From SAR86 cluster bacterium AG-390-O18 (GTDB taxonomy: Bacteria; Pseudomonadota; Gammaproteobacteria; Magnimaribacterales; AG-339-G14): DNA of 64,000 bases. The notes under the pieces are model-generated. The model had not been told where the DNA came from. It saw only the letters and a list, made by a program, of their open reading frames with translations, and made no database searches. Positions 1-8,659 of this stretch are shown here, one piece after another. A program made the translations under genes and the position numbers. Location: positions 575,546 to 639,545 of the forward strand of contig QCHF01000001.1 in assembly GCA_003279605.1 (NCBI GenBank). The letters run 5' to 3'. Every line of letters starts with the position of its first letter. Position 1 is the stretch's first letter.

Positions 1-204
1 TCCTGTTTTTGGATTTCTTCCGGGTCTGCTTTTCTTATGCTTAACAACAAAATTTCCAAGCTTTGGAATTTTTATTTCTTCCCCTTTTTCTAAGCCTTTA
101 CTAATTTCTTCGAAATAAGCATTAACTATTTTTAAACAGTCTTTTTTTGGAAGGCCTAATTGCTCCCTTAACAAATTGACAATATTTGCTTTGGTTAAAG
201 TCAT
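1..204 (-). CDS. ihfA: Integration host factor alpha subunit (partial, residues 1-68)
   Basis: The visible 68 codons encode the N-terminal part of a DNABII-family protein; the C-terminus lies beyond the window start. Residues 60-68 read RPGRNPKTG, the minor-groove arm typical of IHF alpha, and the LPKKD stretch near residues 18-22 also fits. IHF alpha pairs with IHF beta, whose gene lies at 60821-61096, to bend DNA in replication, recombination and transcription. The ATG at 204 directly follows the pheT stop codon with no gap, matching the gammaproteobacterial pheT-ihfA order, so it is probably translated from the same transcript. The gene is clearly intact at its 5' end. Confidence 0.95.
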   Translation of the reverse strand, partial: MTLTKANIVNLLREQLGLPKKDCLKIVNAYFEEISKGLEKGEEIKIPKLGNFVVKHKKSRPGRNPKTG

Positions 205-2223
205 TTATCTTAAAATTGCTCCAAGTTTTTTCTGCATTCCAGAAATAATAAGATTAGCTTCTTTATTGATCTCTTCTTCAGATAAAGTTTTTTTGTTTGA
301 GCCCCATGAGACTCTAAAGGCGATACTTTTTTTACCATCAGAGATATTTTTTCCATCATAGACATCAAAAATTTTTGAACCAATCAAAAAATCATTTGAA
401 GAAGAAAAGATGCAATTTTTTATTTGCTCATAAGTAATTAAATTATCTATTTCAAAAGAAAAATCTCTCTGAGATATAGGATAAATTGAAGGTGCAATTA
501 ATTTTCCTAAGTCATTTCTTGGTAGCGACTCAACTTTGATTTCGAAATAATAGAAAGCTTTATTTAGTCCAAGTAACTTTAAAAACCTTGGGTTGATGCT
601 ACCCACTGAGCCAATGGGCTTGTTCCTAAAACAAATGTCTGCAGATGCATAAGGATGCAGCAAATAATTTTGAGACTTTTTCCAAGATATCTTTTCTATT
701 CTAAATTCTTCAAAGAAATCTTCCAAAATCCCTTTTAAATAAAAAAAGTCATAATTTTGATTAGTATTCCAGTTTTTAAACTTTTCATCATCGTAAATTA
801 ACCCAGCAAGATTTAAGTCTTCCATAGGGCCAACTTTTGAAAAAGATTTGCCTATTTCAAAAATATTTAAGAAATTTTGTCCTCTATTAATATTAAATTC
901 TAAATTTGAAGCTAAACTTGGAAGCAAAGAAGTTCTTAAAGTACTCAAAGAGTTATTAAGAGGATTTTTTAATGAAATACTTTTATTTTCTATACCCAAA
1001 TTTTCTAAAGCCTGTCTATCAAGAAAAGAATAATTTATGACTTCATTGAATCCTTTGTTTGTCATAAAAGTTTTAATCTGATTGATAAAATCATAATCTG
1101 ATTTTTCATAATGCTGAGATATAGGATCGTTTTTAATTTGAGGCAAATTATCATAACCAACTATTCTTGCCACTTCTTCAATTAAGTCCTCTTTAATTGA
1201 TAAATCGAAACGATGACTAGGCACTTCAAAAGTTAAATTATTTTTATTTCTTTTGATCAGTTTGATTTCAAGTCTATTTAAAATAGATACAATTGTATTT
1301 TCCTTTAGATCGGTACCAAGTTTCTGATTTACATCTTCTAGAGAAATGCTAATTAGCTTTTTCTTAGGAAAATACTTATTTTTTGTTGTTTCTATTTTAG
1401 AAATATCTGCTTGAAAAATTTCTTTGATAATCAAGATAACCTCTTTTAGGGTATCTTCATGAAGATTAAAATCAACACCTCTTTCGAATCTTTGCGAAGC
1501 ATCAGTCTGAAACCCATATCTTCTTGCTTTGCCTTTGATAGTACTCGGATCAAAAAAAGCTGACTCGATTAGAAAATTTCGTGTTTTTTTTGAGACTGAG
1601 TGATTTATGCCTCCTGAGATTCCTGCAAAAGCTATAGGTGCTTTTTTATCAGCTATAACTAGGCAATCTTTAGTAAGTTTAAGATTCTTTTCACCTAATA
1701 TTTTTATTTTTTCTTTTGATTTAGCAAATCTAACTTCAATATCTCCTTCAATTTTATCTTGGTCAAAAACGTGCATTGGCTGACCACTTTCTATCATTAC
1801 AAAATTTACAATGTCTACCAGGGGATGGATGGATTGGATACCAGCTACTTTTAAAGTCTTTTTTATATATTCTGGAAACTTCTTTTTTGATTTTAAATTT
1901 GAAATAGAAACGGCAGAGTAAGCTGAACATCCATCTCTCGCTAATAATTTAATTTTCTTATTAAATTTAGTTTTCCCTTTGAAAGAGGCTTGTACTGCAG
2001 AAGAAAATTTCTTATCTTTGAATGCACAATAATCTCTCGCCAAACCCTTTATAGAAAAACAATCTCCTCTGTTTGGAGTTAGATCAAAATCAATTATCTT
2101 ATCTCCACGAAAAGACTTTATCTCATCAACTTCTATACCTATTAACGTAAGATCGTCGCAAAGACTTTCAATTTTAGGTTTAGCCTTAATAGCTTCAGTA
2201 ATTCTTGAATATAAAACTTTCAT
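205..2223 (-). CDS. pheT: Phenylalanyl-tRNA synthetase beta subunit lacking the N-terminal tRNA-binding domain
   Basis: PheT forms the alpha2-beta2 synthetase with PheS and charges tRNA-Phe. At 672 aa it is about 120 aa shorter than the usual beta subunit (E. coli, 795 aa). The first 45 residues match the normal N-terminus (LIGIEVDE, residues 28-34), but the chain then passes straight into the B1 segment LTPNRGDC (residues 48-55), which normally comes about 110 residues later. The missing part is the EMAP/OB-fold tRNA-binding domain B2. B3/B4 editing, B5 and the catalytic-like domains follow, and the C-terminal FDX-ACB anticodon-binding domain is present (about residues 580-672). The start overlaps the pheS stop as ATGA, so translation is coupled. 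Confidence 0.95.
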   Translation of the reverse strand: MKVLYSRITEAIKAKPKIESLCDDLTLIGIEVDEIKSFRGDKIIDFDLTPNRGDCFSIKGLARDYCAFKDKKFSSAVQASFKGKTKFNKKIKLLARDGCSAYSAVSISNLKSKKKFPEYIKKTLKVAGIQSIHPLVDIVNFVMIESGQPMHVFDQDKIEGDIEVRFAKSKEKIKILGEKNLKLTKDCLVIADKKAPIAFAGISGGINHSVSKKTRNFLIESAFFDPSTIKGKARRYGFQTDASQRFERGVDFNLHEDTLKEVILIIKEIFQADISKIETTKNKYFPKKKLISISLEDVNQKLGTDLKENTIVSILNRLEIKLIKRNKNNLTFEVPSHRFDLSIKEDLIEEVARIVGYDNLPQIKNDPISQHYEKSDYDFINQIKTFMTNKGFNEVINYSFLDRQALENLGIENKSISLKNPLNNSLSTLRTSLLPSLASNLEFNINRGQNFLNIFEIGKSFSKVGPMEDLNLAGLIYDDEKFKNWNTNQNYDFFYLKGILEDFFEEFRIEKISWKKSQNYLLHPYASADICFRNKPIGSVGSINPRFLKLLGLNKAFYYFEIKVESLPRNDLGKLIAPSIYPISQRDFSFEIDNLITYEQIKNCIFSSSNDFLIGSKIFDVYDGKNISDGKKSIAFRVSWGSNKKTLSEEEINKEANLIISGMQKKLGAILR

Positions 2224-3197
2224 TGAGATAGAAATTTTAAATCATTTGAAAATAAAGAACGCATATCTTCTATTTCATATAAAAGTTTAGCCATTCTTTC
2301 AATCCCCATTCCAAAAGCAAAGCCAGAAAATTTCTTTGAATCTAATCCAGCCATATCAATTACGTTGGGATGTACCAGGCCGCAACCCATGATTTCTAAC
2401 CAATTATTAGATTTTTTATCCATAATATCCACTTCAGCAGAAGGTTCTGTGAAGGGAAAATAAGAAGGTCTAAACCTTACTTTGGTATCCGGCCCAAAAA
2501 AGAAATCTATGAAAGTCATAATTTCATTTTTGAGATGACCAAAATTAACATTTTCATTAATTACCAATCCTTCGACCTGATGAAACATTGGTGTATGTGT
2601 TTTGTCTGCATCACTTCGATATACTTTTCCTGGACAAATAATTTTTAGCGGCGCACCTCTCTTTTCAATAGATCTGATTTGAACAGGAGAGGTATGTGTT
2701 CTTAATAGATTTCCATTTTCTAAATAAAAAGTATCGTGCATATCTCGAGCAGGATGATCTTTAGGAATATTCAAAGCATCAAAATTGTAATAATCGCTTT
2801 CAATCTCAGGGCCGTCTTCAATCAAATATCCTTTAGATGAAAAGAAATCTGCTATCTTTTTAGTAGTAATAGTCAAAGGATGAAGCTTCCCTTGAGATTT
2901 ATATGAGCCTGGAAGGGTTACGTCAATTCTATCTTTTTCAAGAGATTCGTTGATAATCTGTAATTCAATTTTTTCTTGAGCAGAACCTAGAAAGCTTTCA
3001 TAAAGACTTCTTAATTCGCCAATTTTTTTTCCAAAAGTTGGTCTTTCTTTTGAAGGTAAGTTTTTTATGTTTTTTGAAAGCTCAGTTATCTGCCCTTTTT
3101 TTCCAAGATACTTAACTTTGAGTTGATTTAACTCTTCTTGAGAGACTATTTTTTTAAAATCTTTTTTAAGATTTGCTTTTAAAGCATCTAAATCCAT
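2220..3197 (-). CDS. pheS: Phenylalanyl-tRNA synthetase alpha subunit
   Basis: This is the catalytic class II subunit of PheRS. At 325 aa it is close to the family length (E. coli 327). Visible signatures are an N-terminal coiled-coil arm (about residues 1-85), the motif 2 region YRSDADKTHTPMFHQVEG and motif 3 GMGIERMAKLLYEIEDMR near the C-terminus. It lies 6 bases after rplT and overlaps pheT by four bases. In enteric bacteria a pheM leader peptide and attenuator separate rplT from pheS. There is no room for them here, so that regulation is absent at this position. Confidence 0.97.
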   Translation of the reverse strand: MDLDALKANLKKDFKKIVSQEELNQLKVKYLGKKGQITELSKNIKNLPSKERPTFGKKIGELRSLYESFLGSAQEKIELQIINESLEKDRIDVTLPGSYKSQGKLHPLTITTKKIADFFSSKGYLIEDGPEIESDYYNFDALNIPKDHPARDMHDTFYLENGNLLRTHTSPVQIRSIEKRGAPLKIICPGKVYRSDADKTHTPMFHQVEGLVINENVNFGHLKNEIMTFIDFFFGPDTKVRFRPSYFPFTEPSAEVDIMDKKSNNWLEIMGCGLVHPNVIDMAGLDSKKFSGFAFGMGIERMAKLLYEIEDMRSLFSNDLKFLSQ

Positions 3198-3203
3198 GCT
3201 TCA

Positions 3204-3560
3204 TTATGCTGCATTTTCCTTAGCAAGAGATACTAAATTTGAAAAAGCTTCACTATCTTCAGCAGCCAATTCAGCTAGAACACGTCTGTCCAAATCTATA
3301 TTCATTTTCTTAAGAGCTGACATGAATTTACTATAAGTTAAGCCATTTTCTCTTACCGCTGCATTGATTCTAATTATCCATAAAGACCTGAAATCTCTTT
3401 TTTTAACTCTTCTGTCTCTATAAGCATATTGACCGGCTCTAGTCACTGCTTGTTTTGCAACCTTAAAAGTCCTACTCCTAGCTCCCCTGTAACCTTTAGC
3501 TAGTTTCAAAACTTTTTTATGTTTTCTTCGGGATTCAACTCCTCTTTTAACTCTAGCCAT
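3204..3560 (-). CDS. rplT: Large ribosomal subunit protein bL20
   Basis: This 118-aa basic protein has the usual length and conserved bL20 sequence ([16 protein letters not shown] at the start, [17 protein letters not shown] after it, [16 protein letters not shown] in the middle). bL20 is an early 23S rRNA assembly protein. In E. coli it also represses translation of its own rpmI-rplT message. The start codon shares one base with the rpmI stop (TAATG), so the two are coupled as in other gammaproteobacteria. Whether the L20 operator is retained cannot be judged by eye. Confidence 0.98.
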   Translation of the reverse strand: MARVKRGVESRRKHKKVLKLAKGYRGARSRTFKVAKQAVTRAGQYAYRDRRVKKRDFRSLWIIRINAAVRENGLTYSKFMSALKKMNIDLDRRVLAELAAEDSEAFSNLVSLAKENAA

Positions 3561-3757
3561 TATGATCTCTCCCTAAACATTCTTTTTACCAGTTTTTCAT
3601 CGCCATCAGCGAGGGAGGTTGTTCCTCTAAGTTGTCTTTTGGATTTAGTCGACATTTTGGTAAGGATATGTCTTTTATTAGCTTGCTTTCTTTTCAAACC
3701 TGCTCCAGTTTTTTTAAACCTTTTTGCGGCACCGCTGTGAACTTTAATCTTTGGCAT
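3560..3757 (-). CDS. rpmI: Large ribosomal subunit protein bL35
   Basis: This 65-aa lysine-rich protein begins [18 protein letters not shown] and contains [18 protein letters not shown], both diagnostic of bL35. It sits between infC (7-base gap) and rplT (one-base overlap), the standard order in which IF3, bL35 and bL20 are made from one transcript. Length and sequence are normal. Confidence 0.98.
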   Translation of the reverse strand: MPKIKVHSGAAKRFKKTGAGLKRKQANKRHILTKMSTKSKRQLRGTTSLADGDEKLVKRMFRERS

Positions 3758-3764
3758 GAGTTTT

Positions 3765-4307
3765 CTACTTAGTTTTGGATGGGGATAATAACATAACTAA
3801 TTGCCTTCCTTCAGATAAAGGTTCTTGCTCTACCGAACATCGACCATCAAGGTCCTCTTCCACCCTTTTGAGAAGATCAAAGCCAATGTTTTTGTGAGCC
3901 ATTTCTCTTCCTCTAAATCTCATAGTTATTTTTGCTTTATCTCCTTCATCTAAAAATTTAATAATTTTTTTAAGTTTTATTTGATAATCGTTTTCTTCAG
4001 TTCCTGGTCTAAATTTGACTTCTTTTACTTGTGTTTTCTTTTGTTTCTTCTTAGAAGCAGATTTTTGTTTTTTCTTATCAAATAAATGTTTCCCATAATT
4101 CATAAGTTTACAAACAGGTGTATTCTTATCATCGTTAAGTTGAACTAAATCTAAGTTCTCTTTAGAAGCAATACTTAGGGCATCATCTAAACTTTTGATG
4201 CCTAATTGTTCTCCAGAATTTGAAATTAACCTAACTTTAGCCGCTTTAATAAACTTATTTATAGGTTGTTTATTTTCTTTTTTGTAATTTCTTTTTGCTA
4301 AAGCCAT
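3765..4307 (-). CDS. infC: Translation initiation factor IF-3
   Basis: IF3 binds the 30S subunit and checks start-codon selection. The 180-aa sequence has the N-domain ([16 protein letters not shown]), a lysine-rich linker and the C-domain ([35 protein letters not shown]). The start at 4307 is ATG. E. coli and many relatives use the rare AUU for IF3 autoregulation, and an in-frame TAA nine bases upstream of this ATG rules out an upstream AUU in this frame. A strong AAGGAGGT lies in the last codons of thrS, about 40 bases upstream and too far for normal spacing; the sequence directly before the ATG has no good Shine-Dalgarno. Confidence 0.97.
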   Translation of the reverse strand: MALAKRNYKKENKQPINKFIKAAKVRLISNSGEQLGIKSLDDALSIASKENLDLVQLNDDKNTPVCKLMNYGKHLFDKKKQKSASKKKQKKTQVKEVKFRPGTEENDYQIKLKKIIKFLDEGDKAKITMRFRGREMAHKNIGFDLLKRVEEDLDGRCSVEQEPLSEGRQLVMLLSPSKTK

Positions 4308-4348
4308 ATCTATTTAGCTAAAAAAGAAAAAAATCTTTTATGTACCAA

Positions 4349-6277
4349 TCAAACCTCCTTAGATTCAATTTTATTAATTAAAATTTCACTAAATGCATCT
4401 AACGAAATTGAACCCAAATCAGATCCTTTTCTGTCTCTAATTGCCAATGTAGATGATTCTATTTCCTTATCTCCTAAAACTATGATGTAAGGAACTTTTT
4501 GCATAGAGTGGTGGCGGATTTTATAAGCGATTTTCTCATTCCTCAAGTCTGAATTTACTCTAAATCCCTTATTTTTAAGAATATCGGTAATTTCTTTAGT
4601 TTTTTCAGCATGTTTTTCCGATATGTTTATTGCAACAGCCTGAATTGGTGCTAACCATAAGGGAAACTCTCCGGCATATTGCTCGATGAGTATTCCTATA
4701 AATCTTTCAAAAGAACCTAAAAAGGCTCGATGCAACATTACCGGAACATGTCTTTCACCATCTGTTCCAACATAAGAGGCATCTAATCTTTCCGGCATAT
4801 TAAAATCTGCTTGTAATGTACCGCACTGCCACTCTCTATTTAGAGAATCGGTAAGAACAAAATCTATTTTTGGGCCATAAAACGCACCATCTCCTTCTGC
4901 AATTTCATAAGATATACCTTGTTTGTTTATAGCAGCTTCTAAGGCTTTTTCTGCTTTATCCCAAATCTCATCAGCTCCTACTCGTTGTTCAGGTCTTGTT
5001 GACAACTTTATATCAAGCTTATCAAAACCTAATTCTTTGTATATTTCTGAAAGAATATTTATAAAAGATCCAGCCTCTTCTTCAATTTGGTCTTCAGAAC
5101 AAAAGATGTGGCCATCGTCTTGAGTCATTTGTCTTACTCTCATCAAGCCATGCAAAGTACCTGAAGGTTCATACCTATGACAAGAACCAAATTCTGAATA
5201 CCTTATAGGTAAGTCTCTGTAGGATTTTAAACCCTGATTGTAAACTTGGACATGACAAGGACAGCTCATTGGCTTTAAAGCATTTACTCTTTTTTCATTG
5301 GCATGCTCCTCATCAATTTCAGTTATGTACATATTTTCTCGGTATTTATCCCAATGGCCAGATTTTTCCCAAAGCTTTCGATCTACAACCTCAGGAGTTT
5401 TAATTTCTTCGTATCCTGAAATTCTCAGCTTCTCTCTTATATAATCTTCTAATATCCTAAAAATAGTCCAGCCTTTTGGATGCCAAAAAACCATTCCAGG
5501 AGCTTCTTCTTGAAAGTGAAATAAGTCATATTTTTGACCTAATTTTCTGTGATCTCTTTTTGAAGCTTCCTCTAAATTAGAAATATATTGCTTTAATTCT
5601 TTATCTGTATTCCATGCAGTTCCATATATTCTTTGAAGCATTTTTCCTTTTGAATCTCCTCGCCAATATGCTCCAGAAACATTTAACAATTTAAAACTTT
5701 TTAAATGTCTCATTGAAGTTACATGAGGACCCTTGCACATATCAATGTATTCTTCGTGATAATAAAGAGCAATAATTTCATCTTCAGGAATATCATCAAT
5801 GATTTTGAGCTTGTATTCTTCTTTTCTATCTTTAAAAACTTTTATTGCTTCTTTTCTGGAAACTATTTTTTTTATAACTTTGTACTCTTTTGAGGCAAGC
5901 TCTTTCATTCTTTCTTCTATGTTTTGTAAGTCTTCTTCAGTTAATTTTTTTGTAAAATCAATATCGTAATAGAAACCATCCTCAATAACTGGACCTATAG
6001 CCATCTTCGCTTCTGGATAAATTTGTTTAAGAGCATGGCCAAATAAATGAGCACAGGAATGCCTAATGATTTCTAATCCTTCTTGATCAGAATTTCTTAT
6101 GATCTCTAAAGAGCAATCTTTTTCCAAAAGATCTGAACCATCTTTCAATACACCATCTACTTTTCCAGCAACAGTAGCTTTAAGAAGACCTTTACCAATA
6201 TCGGCAGCAACGTCTTCAATTGAAATTGAAGAGTCAAAATATTTTTTTGTGTTATCTGGAAGTGTAATAGTGACCAT
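4349..6277 (-). CDS. thrS: Threonyl-tRNA synthetase
   Basis: This class II synthetase charges tRNA-Thr. At 642 aa it equals the E. coli length. In order it has an N-terminal TGS domain (about residues 1-60), the editing domain with [11 protein letters not shown], a catalytic core with zinc ligands in MSCPCHVQ and [10 protein letters not shown] and the motif 2 area [16 protein letters not shown], and a C-terminal anticodon-binding domain. It heads the translation-gene transcript running to ihfA. The space to pdxH is only 47 bases, so the long tRNA-mimic operator that E. coli uses to repress thrS cannot lie wholly in the leader. ATG start, with TAGGT about 8 bases upstream. Confidence 0.98.
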   Translation of the reverse strand: MVTITLPDNTKKYFDSSISIEDVAADIGKGLLKATVAGKVDGVLKDGSDLLEKDCSLEIIRNSDQEGLEIIRHSCAHLFGHALKQIYPEAKMAIGPVIEDGFYYDIDFTKKLTEEDLQNIEERMKELASKEYKVIKKIVSRKEAIKVFKDRKEEYKLKIIDDIPEDEIIALYYHEEYIDMCKGPHVTSMRHLKSFKLLNVSGAYWRGDSKGKMLQRIYGTAWNTDKELKQYISNLEEASKRDHRKLGQKYDLFHFQEEAPGMVFWHPKGWTIFRILEDYIREKLRISGYEEIKTPEVVDRKLWEKSGHWDKYRENMYITEIDEEHANEKRVNALKPMSCPCHVQVYNQGLKSYRDLPIRYSEFGSCHRYEPSGTLHGLMRVRQMTQDDGHIFCSEDQIEEEAGSFINILSEIYKELGFDKLDIKLSTRPEQRVGADEIWDKAEKALEAAINKQGISYEIAEGDGAFYGPKIDFVLTDSLNREWQCGTLQADFNMPERLDASYVGTDGERHVPVMLHRAFLGSFERFIGILIEQYAGEFPLWLAPIQAVAINISEKHAEKTKEITDILKNKGFRVNSDLRNEKIAYKIRHHSMQKVPYIIVLGDKEIESSTLAIRDRKGSDLGSISLDAFSEILINKIESKEV

Positions 6278-6309
6278 AATTTTGACCTATACGAGGGGCC
6301 TAAAAACTC

Positions 6310-6315
6310 ATTATA
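6310..6315 (-). promoter_or_regulatory. Candidate -10 element for the thrS operon
   Basis: On the minus strand the thrS-pdxH gap contains a perfect TATAAT, placing a transcription start about 25 bases before the thrS ATG. No convincing TTGACA lies 16-18 bases upstream (that stretch overlaps the pdxH 3' end). Seen: the hexamer and its spacing to thrS. Inferred: promoter function. Perfect hexamers are common in DNA this AT-rich, so confidence is moderate. Confidence 0.4.
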
Positions 6316-6324
6316 ACTAAAATA

Positions 6325-6924
6325 TCAGGGTGATAAAAGATGGCTGCTCCATTTTTGACTATCTTCAAGTATGTACTTTAGTCTCTCATGAGTTCTGTTA
6401 TCTTGCTCTTGCCAAAACTCTACTGCATTTGGAATTACAATGTATAAACCGCAATGATCTGGTCTTTTGATTGAAGATTTATCATTATGATCCAAGTAAT
6501 TATCTATTTGCTTTGTTAAATCTTCATATGATGGAATTATTGAACTTTGATTAGAAATGATTGCTGATACTCTAGATTTCAGAGGTCTTGAATTGAAATA
6601 ATTATCAGAATCTTCTTTGGAAGCTTTTTCTATATGTCCTTCGACTCTAATTTGTTTTTTTAATTCTCGCCACCAAAAATTAACTGCTACTTTAGGATTC
6701 AACTTGATTTCTTTGCCTTTGCGGCTATTATAATTTGTATAAAAGACTAGCCCCTCATCTGATATTTTTTTTAAAAGAACCATTCTTGAACTGGGCTGAT
6801 TGGATTGATCTACAGATGCAATATTCATAGCATTCCAATCAACTAGATTTGAAGATTCAGCTTCTTCAAGAGTTTTTAATATCTCGATGAATGGTTCTTG
6901 AGAAATTTTACCTTTCTCAATCAC
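6325..6924 (-). CDS. pdxH: Pyridoxamine/pyridoxine 5'-phosphate oxidase
   Basis: PdxH oxidises PNP or PMP to PLP using FMN. The 199-aa protein shows the FMN-binding SRMVLLKKISDEGLVFYTN region, SRPLKSRVSAIISNQSS in the middle and a C-terminal EFWQEQDNRTHERLKYI close to the family's conserved EFWQ..RxHDR end. It starts with GTG at 6924, directly after the DoxX gene stop. A terminal LSP takes the place of the usual LAP. PLP supply suits the four PLP-dependent aminotransferases in the polysaccharide island, but PdxH is a general housekeeping enzyme. Confidence 0.95.
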   Translation of the reverse strand: MIEKGKISQEPFIEILKTLEEAESSNLVDWNAMNIASVDQSNQPSSRMVLLKKISDEGLVFYTNYNSRKGKEIKLNPKVAVNFWWRELKKQIRVEGHIEKASKEDSDNYFNSRPLKSRVSAIISNQSSIIPSYEDLTKQIDNYLDHNDKSSIKRPDHCGLYIVIPNAVEFWQEQDNRTHERLKYILEDSQKWSSHLLSP

Positions 6925-7413
6925 TTATCTTTTTCTTACCCAATAATCTAAAGAAAGATAGTTACCTCCGCCGTAAATAAGAGGTATCAAAAGAATTACA
7001 ATATATGTAGCTGCCATTTCATATCCACCTGCATCTGCATTCCAACCATTTGGATAATGAAAATAAGCTGCAACAAACATAGCAAAGATGATTGGAACAC
7101 TAGCCCATCTAGTAAATAATCCTAGCAATAAAAGAATAGCACCTCCAGCTTCTGCAAGAATTACAAGCCAAGCAAAGAAAGTTGGGAAGATAAAGTTTAA
7201 ATTATCGGATCCTTCGGGGCCTAAGAATTCAGCAAATCTTGGATTTACACTTGGCATTCCTTCGTTCCAAGAAAGTTTATTCGATGAAGTGCCTGCTCTC
7301 CAAAAAATAAAAAAAAGATAAATTCTAATAATGAATAAGATTGCAAAATCTAAAAAGACTAGACTTTTTAGAAAATCATCCACTTTAAAGAGAAAAGTTT
7401 TAATTAAGTTCAT
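6925..7413 (-). CDS. DoxX-family integral membrane protein
   Basis: This 162-aa protein has about four membrane helices: IRIYLFFIFWRAG near the N-terminus, the segment around FFAWLVILAEAGGAILLLLG, WASVPIIFAMFVAAYF, and AATYIVILLIPLIYGGG near the C-terminus. The RxGxxK/SKLxW region after helix 1 and the AExxGG/LLxGLFTR motif are typical of DoxX/DUF417-like proteins. DoxX proteins are often linked to redox or thiol homeostasis, but no specific function can be assigned. It abuts pdxH and is 12 bases from the J-domain gene. Confidence 0.8.
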   Translation of the reverse strand: MNLIKTFLFKVDDFLKSLVFLDFAILFIIRIYLFFIFWRAGTSSNKLSWNEGMPSVNPRFAEFLGPEGSDNLNFIFPTFFAWLVILAEAGGAILLLLGLFTRWASVPIIFAMFVAAYFHYPNGWNADAGGYEMAATYIVILLIPLIYGGGNYLSLDYWVRKR

Positions 7414-7425
7414 AAATCTAAATTA

Positions 7426-8157
7426 TCATTTTTGATATCTTTTTTCTAACTCTTCATAAGCTTCTTGTATTTCAATAAATTTTTCTTTGGCTTTTTCAAT
7501 AAACTCTTCTGGAAGTCCTTTGCCAATAAGAGTATCAGGATGAAACTCTTTTCTTTTTTTTAAATACGCTTTTTTTATTTCATTAAATGAGGCATTTTTA
7601 TTTACTCCTAGAGTTTTAAAGTAATCATTTGTTTTATCAACAAATTTTTCATAAAGAGACTTATAAACTTTTTCATCAAACCTAAAAATTCTTGGAATTT
7701 TTTTTAAAAGCGCATCTTCATTAGGATGAAGAATTCCATCAGCAAGAGCTAGTTCGAAAAGCAATTCATAAAAAACCAATAGTGAATTTGGGCTTGAGGA
7801 AAGAACCTGATAAAGGTTTGATGCATAAGCTTCAAAAGTTTCTTTATCGTCTTTTGCATTTTGAAATATATTAATTGCAAAATTTCTATGCTCTCTATTG
7901 AGATTTAATTTGCTGGATATTATTTCTTCTATTTTATTTATCTCAGATTCATCAACTCTTCCATCTGCTTTAGCTATTTTTGCTAAGCAAGCAAATAAAG
8001 CTGCAAAAAAAGCAACTTGTTGGTCAAAATTATTTGGTCTTCTTCTTTTTGATCTAGAGGAAATATTTGAGCCAACGACACTTCCTACTAAAGCTCCAAT
8101 TGGTCCTAAAACTACAAACCCAACTAGACCGCCAGTTATTCCGCCCCAAATACTCAT
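7426..8157 (-). CDS. DjlA-like co-chaperone (TerB domain plus J domain)
   Basis: The 243-aa protein has a glycine-rich hydrophobic N-terminus (residues 4-30, glycine-zipper or membrane anchor), a basic cluster SKRRRP (36-41), a TerB-type helical domain (about 45-165, with ADGRVDESE and ADGILHPNE acidic motifs) and a C-terminal J domain (about 178-241) with HPD at 206-208. This order matches DjlA, an inner-membrane Hsp40 that stimulates DnaK ATPase and has been linked to envelope stress and capsule control in enterics. It is divergently placed from the DUF35 gene across a 65-base gap. DjlA is the best family match; orthology is not proven. Confidence 0.85.
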   Translation of the reverse strand: MSIWGGITGGLVGFVVLGPIGALVGSVVGSNISSRSKRRRPNNFDQQVAFFAALFACLAKIAKADGRVDESEINKIEEIISSKLNLNREHRNFAINIFQNAKDDKETFEAYASNLYQVLSSSPNSLLVFYELLFELALADGILHPNEDALLKKIPRIFRFDEKVYKSLYEKFVDKTNDYFKTLGVNKNASFNEIKKAYLKKRKEFHPDTLIGKGLPEEFIEKAKEKFIEIQEAYEELEKRYQK

Positions 8158-8222
8158 AATTTAATTGTTTAACTTTCTATTTTTTTTTGGTTCAATGTAC
8201 TTTTAAAAAGGGAGATGAACAA
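8158..8222. promoter_or_regulatory. Divergent intergenic region between djlA-like and DUF35 genes
   Basis: This 65-base spacer must carry promoters for both directions. It contains a run of nine T residues (8180-8188) and, on the plus strand, the AAGGGAG ribosome-binding site at 8208-8214. A weak minus-strand TTGAAC/TTAAAC pair with a 17-base spacer is visible. I see no strong -10 hexamer in either direction, so promoter positions are not assigned. Confidence 0.4.
8208..8214 (+). promoter_or_regulatory. Ribosome-binding site fixing the DUF35 gene start at GTG 8223
   Basis: AAGGGAG lies 8 bases before GTG 8223. The reading frame is open further upstream to a TTG at 8187, but that codon has only T-rich sequence before it. 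The Shine-Dalgarno and the position of the first conserved residues both favour the GTG. Confidence 0.7.
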
Positions 8223-8636
8223 GTGTCAGTAAAAAGTTTGCCAGCAGTAGATTATTTAAAAATTCCAAAAGATGGTGATCCTTACTTAGAAGGTCATAAA
8301 TGTGGAAATTGTGGAGCGGTTTTTCTTGGCGAAAGATCCGTTTGTTCAAAATGTTTTTCTAGAGACAAGATGTCTGCTGTAAAACTCAATGAAACAGGAA
8401 TTTTGCACTCGTTTTCAGTGGTTTATAGATCTTTTCCTGGAATAGACGTTCCTTATGTATCCGCAATTGTTGATTTAGATGGTGGCGGAACTGTAAAGGG
8501 AAACCTTATAAATATTGAACCTGATCCAGAAAAAATAGACTTTGGTATGAAAGTAAGATTGACATATCACGACGCTTTAGGAAGAAAAGACAAAGAAGGA
8601 AACTCCTACTTGAGTTATTTCTTCGAACCAGCATAA
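8223..8636 (+). CDS. DUF35 zinc-ribbon/OB-fold acyl-CoA-associated protein
   Basis: From GTG 8223 this is 137 aa. It has an N-terminal rubredoxin-like zinc ribbon with cysteines at 27, 30, 41 and 44 (CGNC...CSKC), followed by an OB-fold domain (LNETGILHSFSVVYR onward). Proteins of this family form complexes with thiolase-like or HMG-CoA-synthase-like enzymes and are usually encoded beside them, as here (23 bases before the thiolase). The likely role is as the small subunit of an acyl-CoA or lipid-modifying thiolase complex. The substrate is unknown. Confidence 0.88.
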   Translation: MSVKSLPAVDYLKIPKDGDPYLEGHKCGNCGAVFLGERSVCSKCFSRDKMSAVKLNETGILHSFSVVYRSFPGIDVPYVSAIVDLDGGGTVKGNLINIEPDPEKIDFGMKVRLTYHDALGRKDKEGNSYLSYFFEPA

Positions 8637-8659
8637 AATATACAAATAAAGGAGAAATT

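Noticed and set aside
205..2223. Frameshift or broken pheT explaining its short length
   Set aside because: The reading frame is continuous and both sides of the missing domain match normal PheT, so it is a clean internal deletion.
8180..8188. Phase-variable poly-T tract upstream of the DUF35 gene
   Set aside because: Runs of 8-10 A or T are frequent throughout this DNA and the tract lies outside the chosen coding region.
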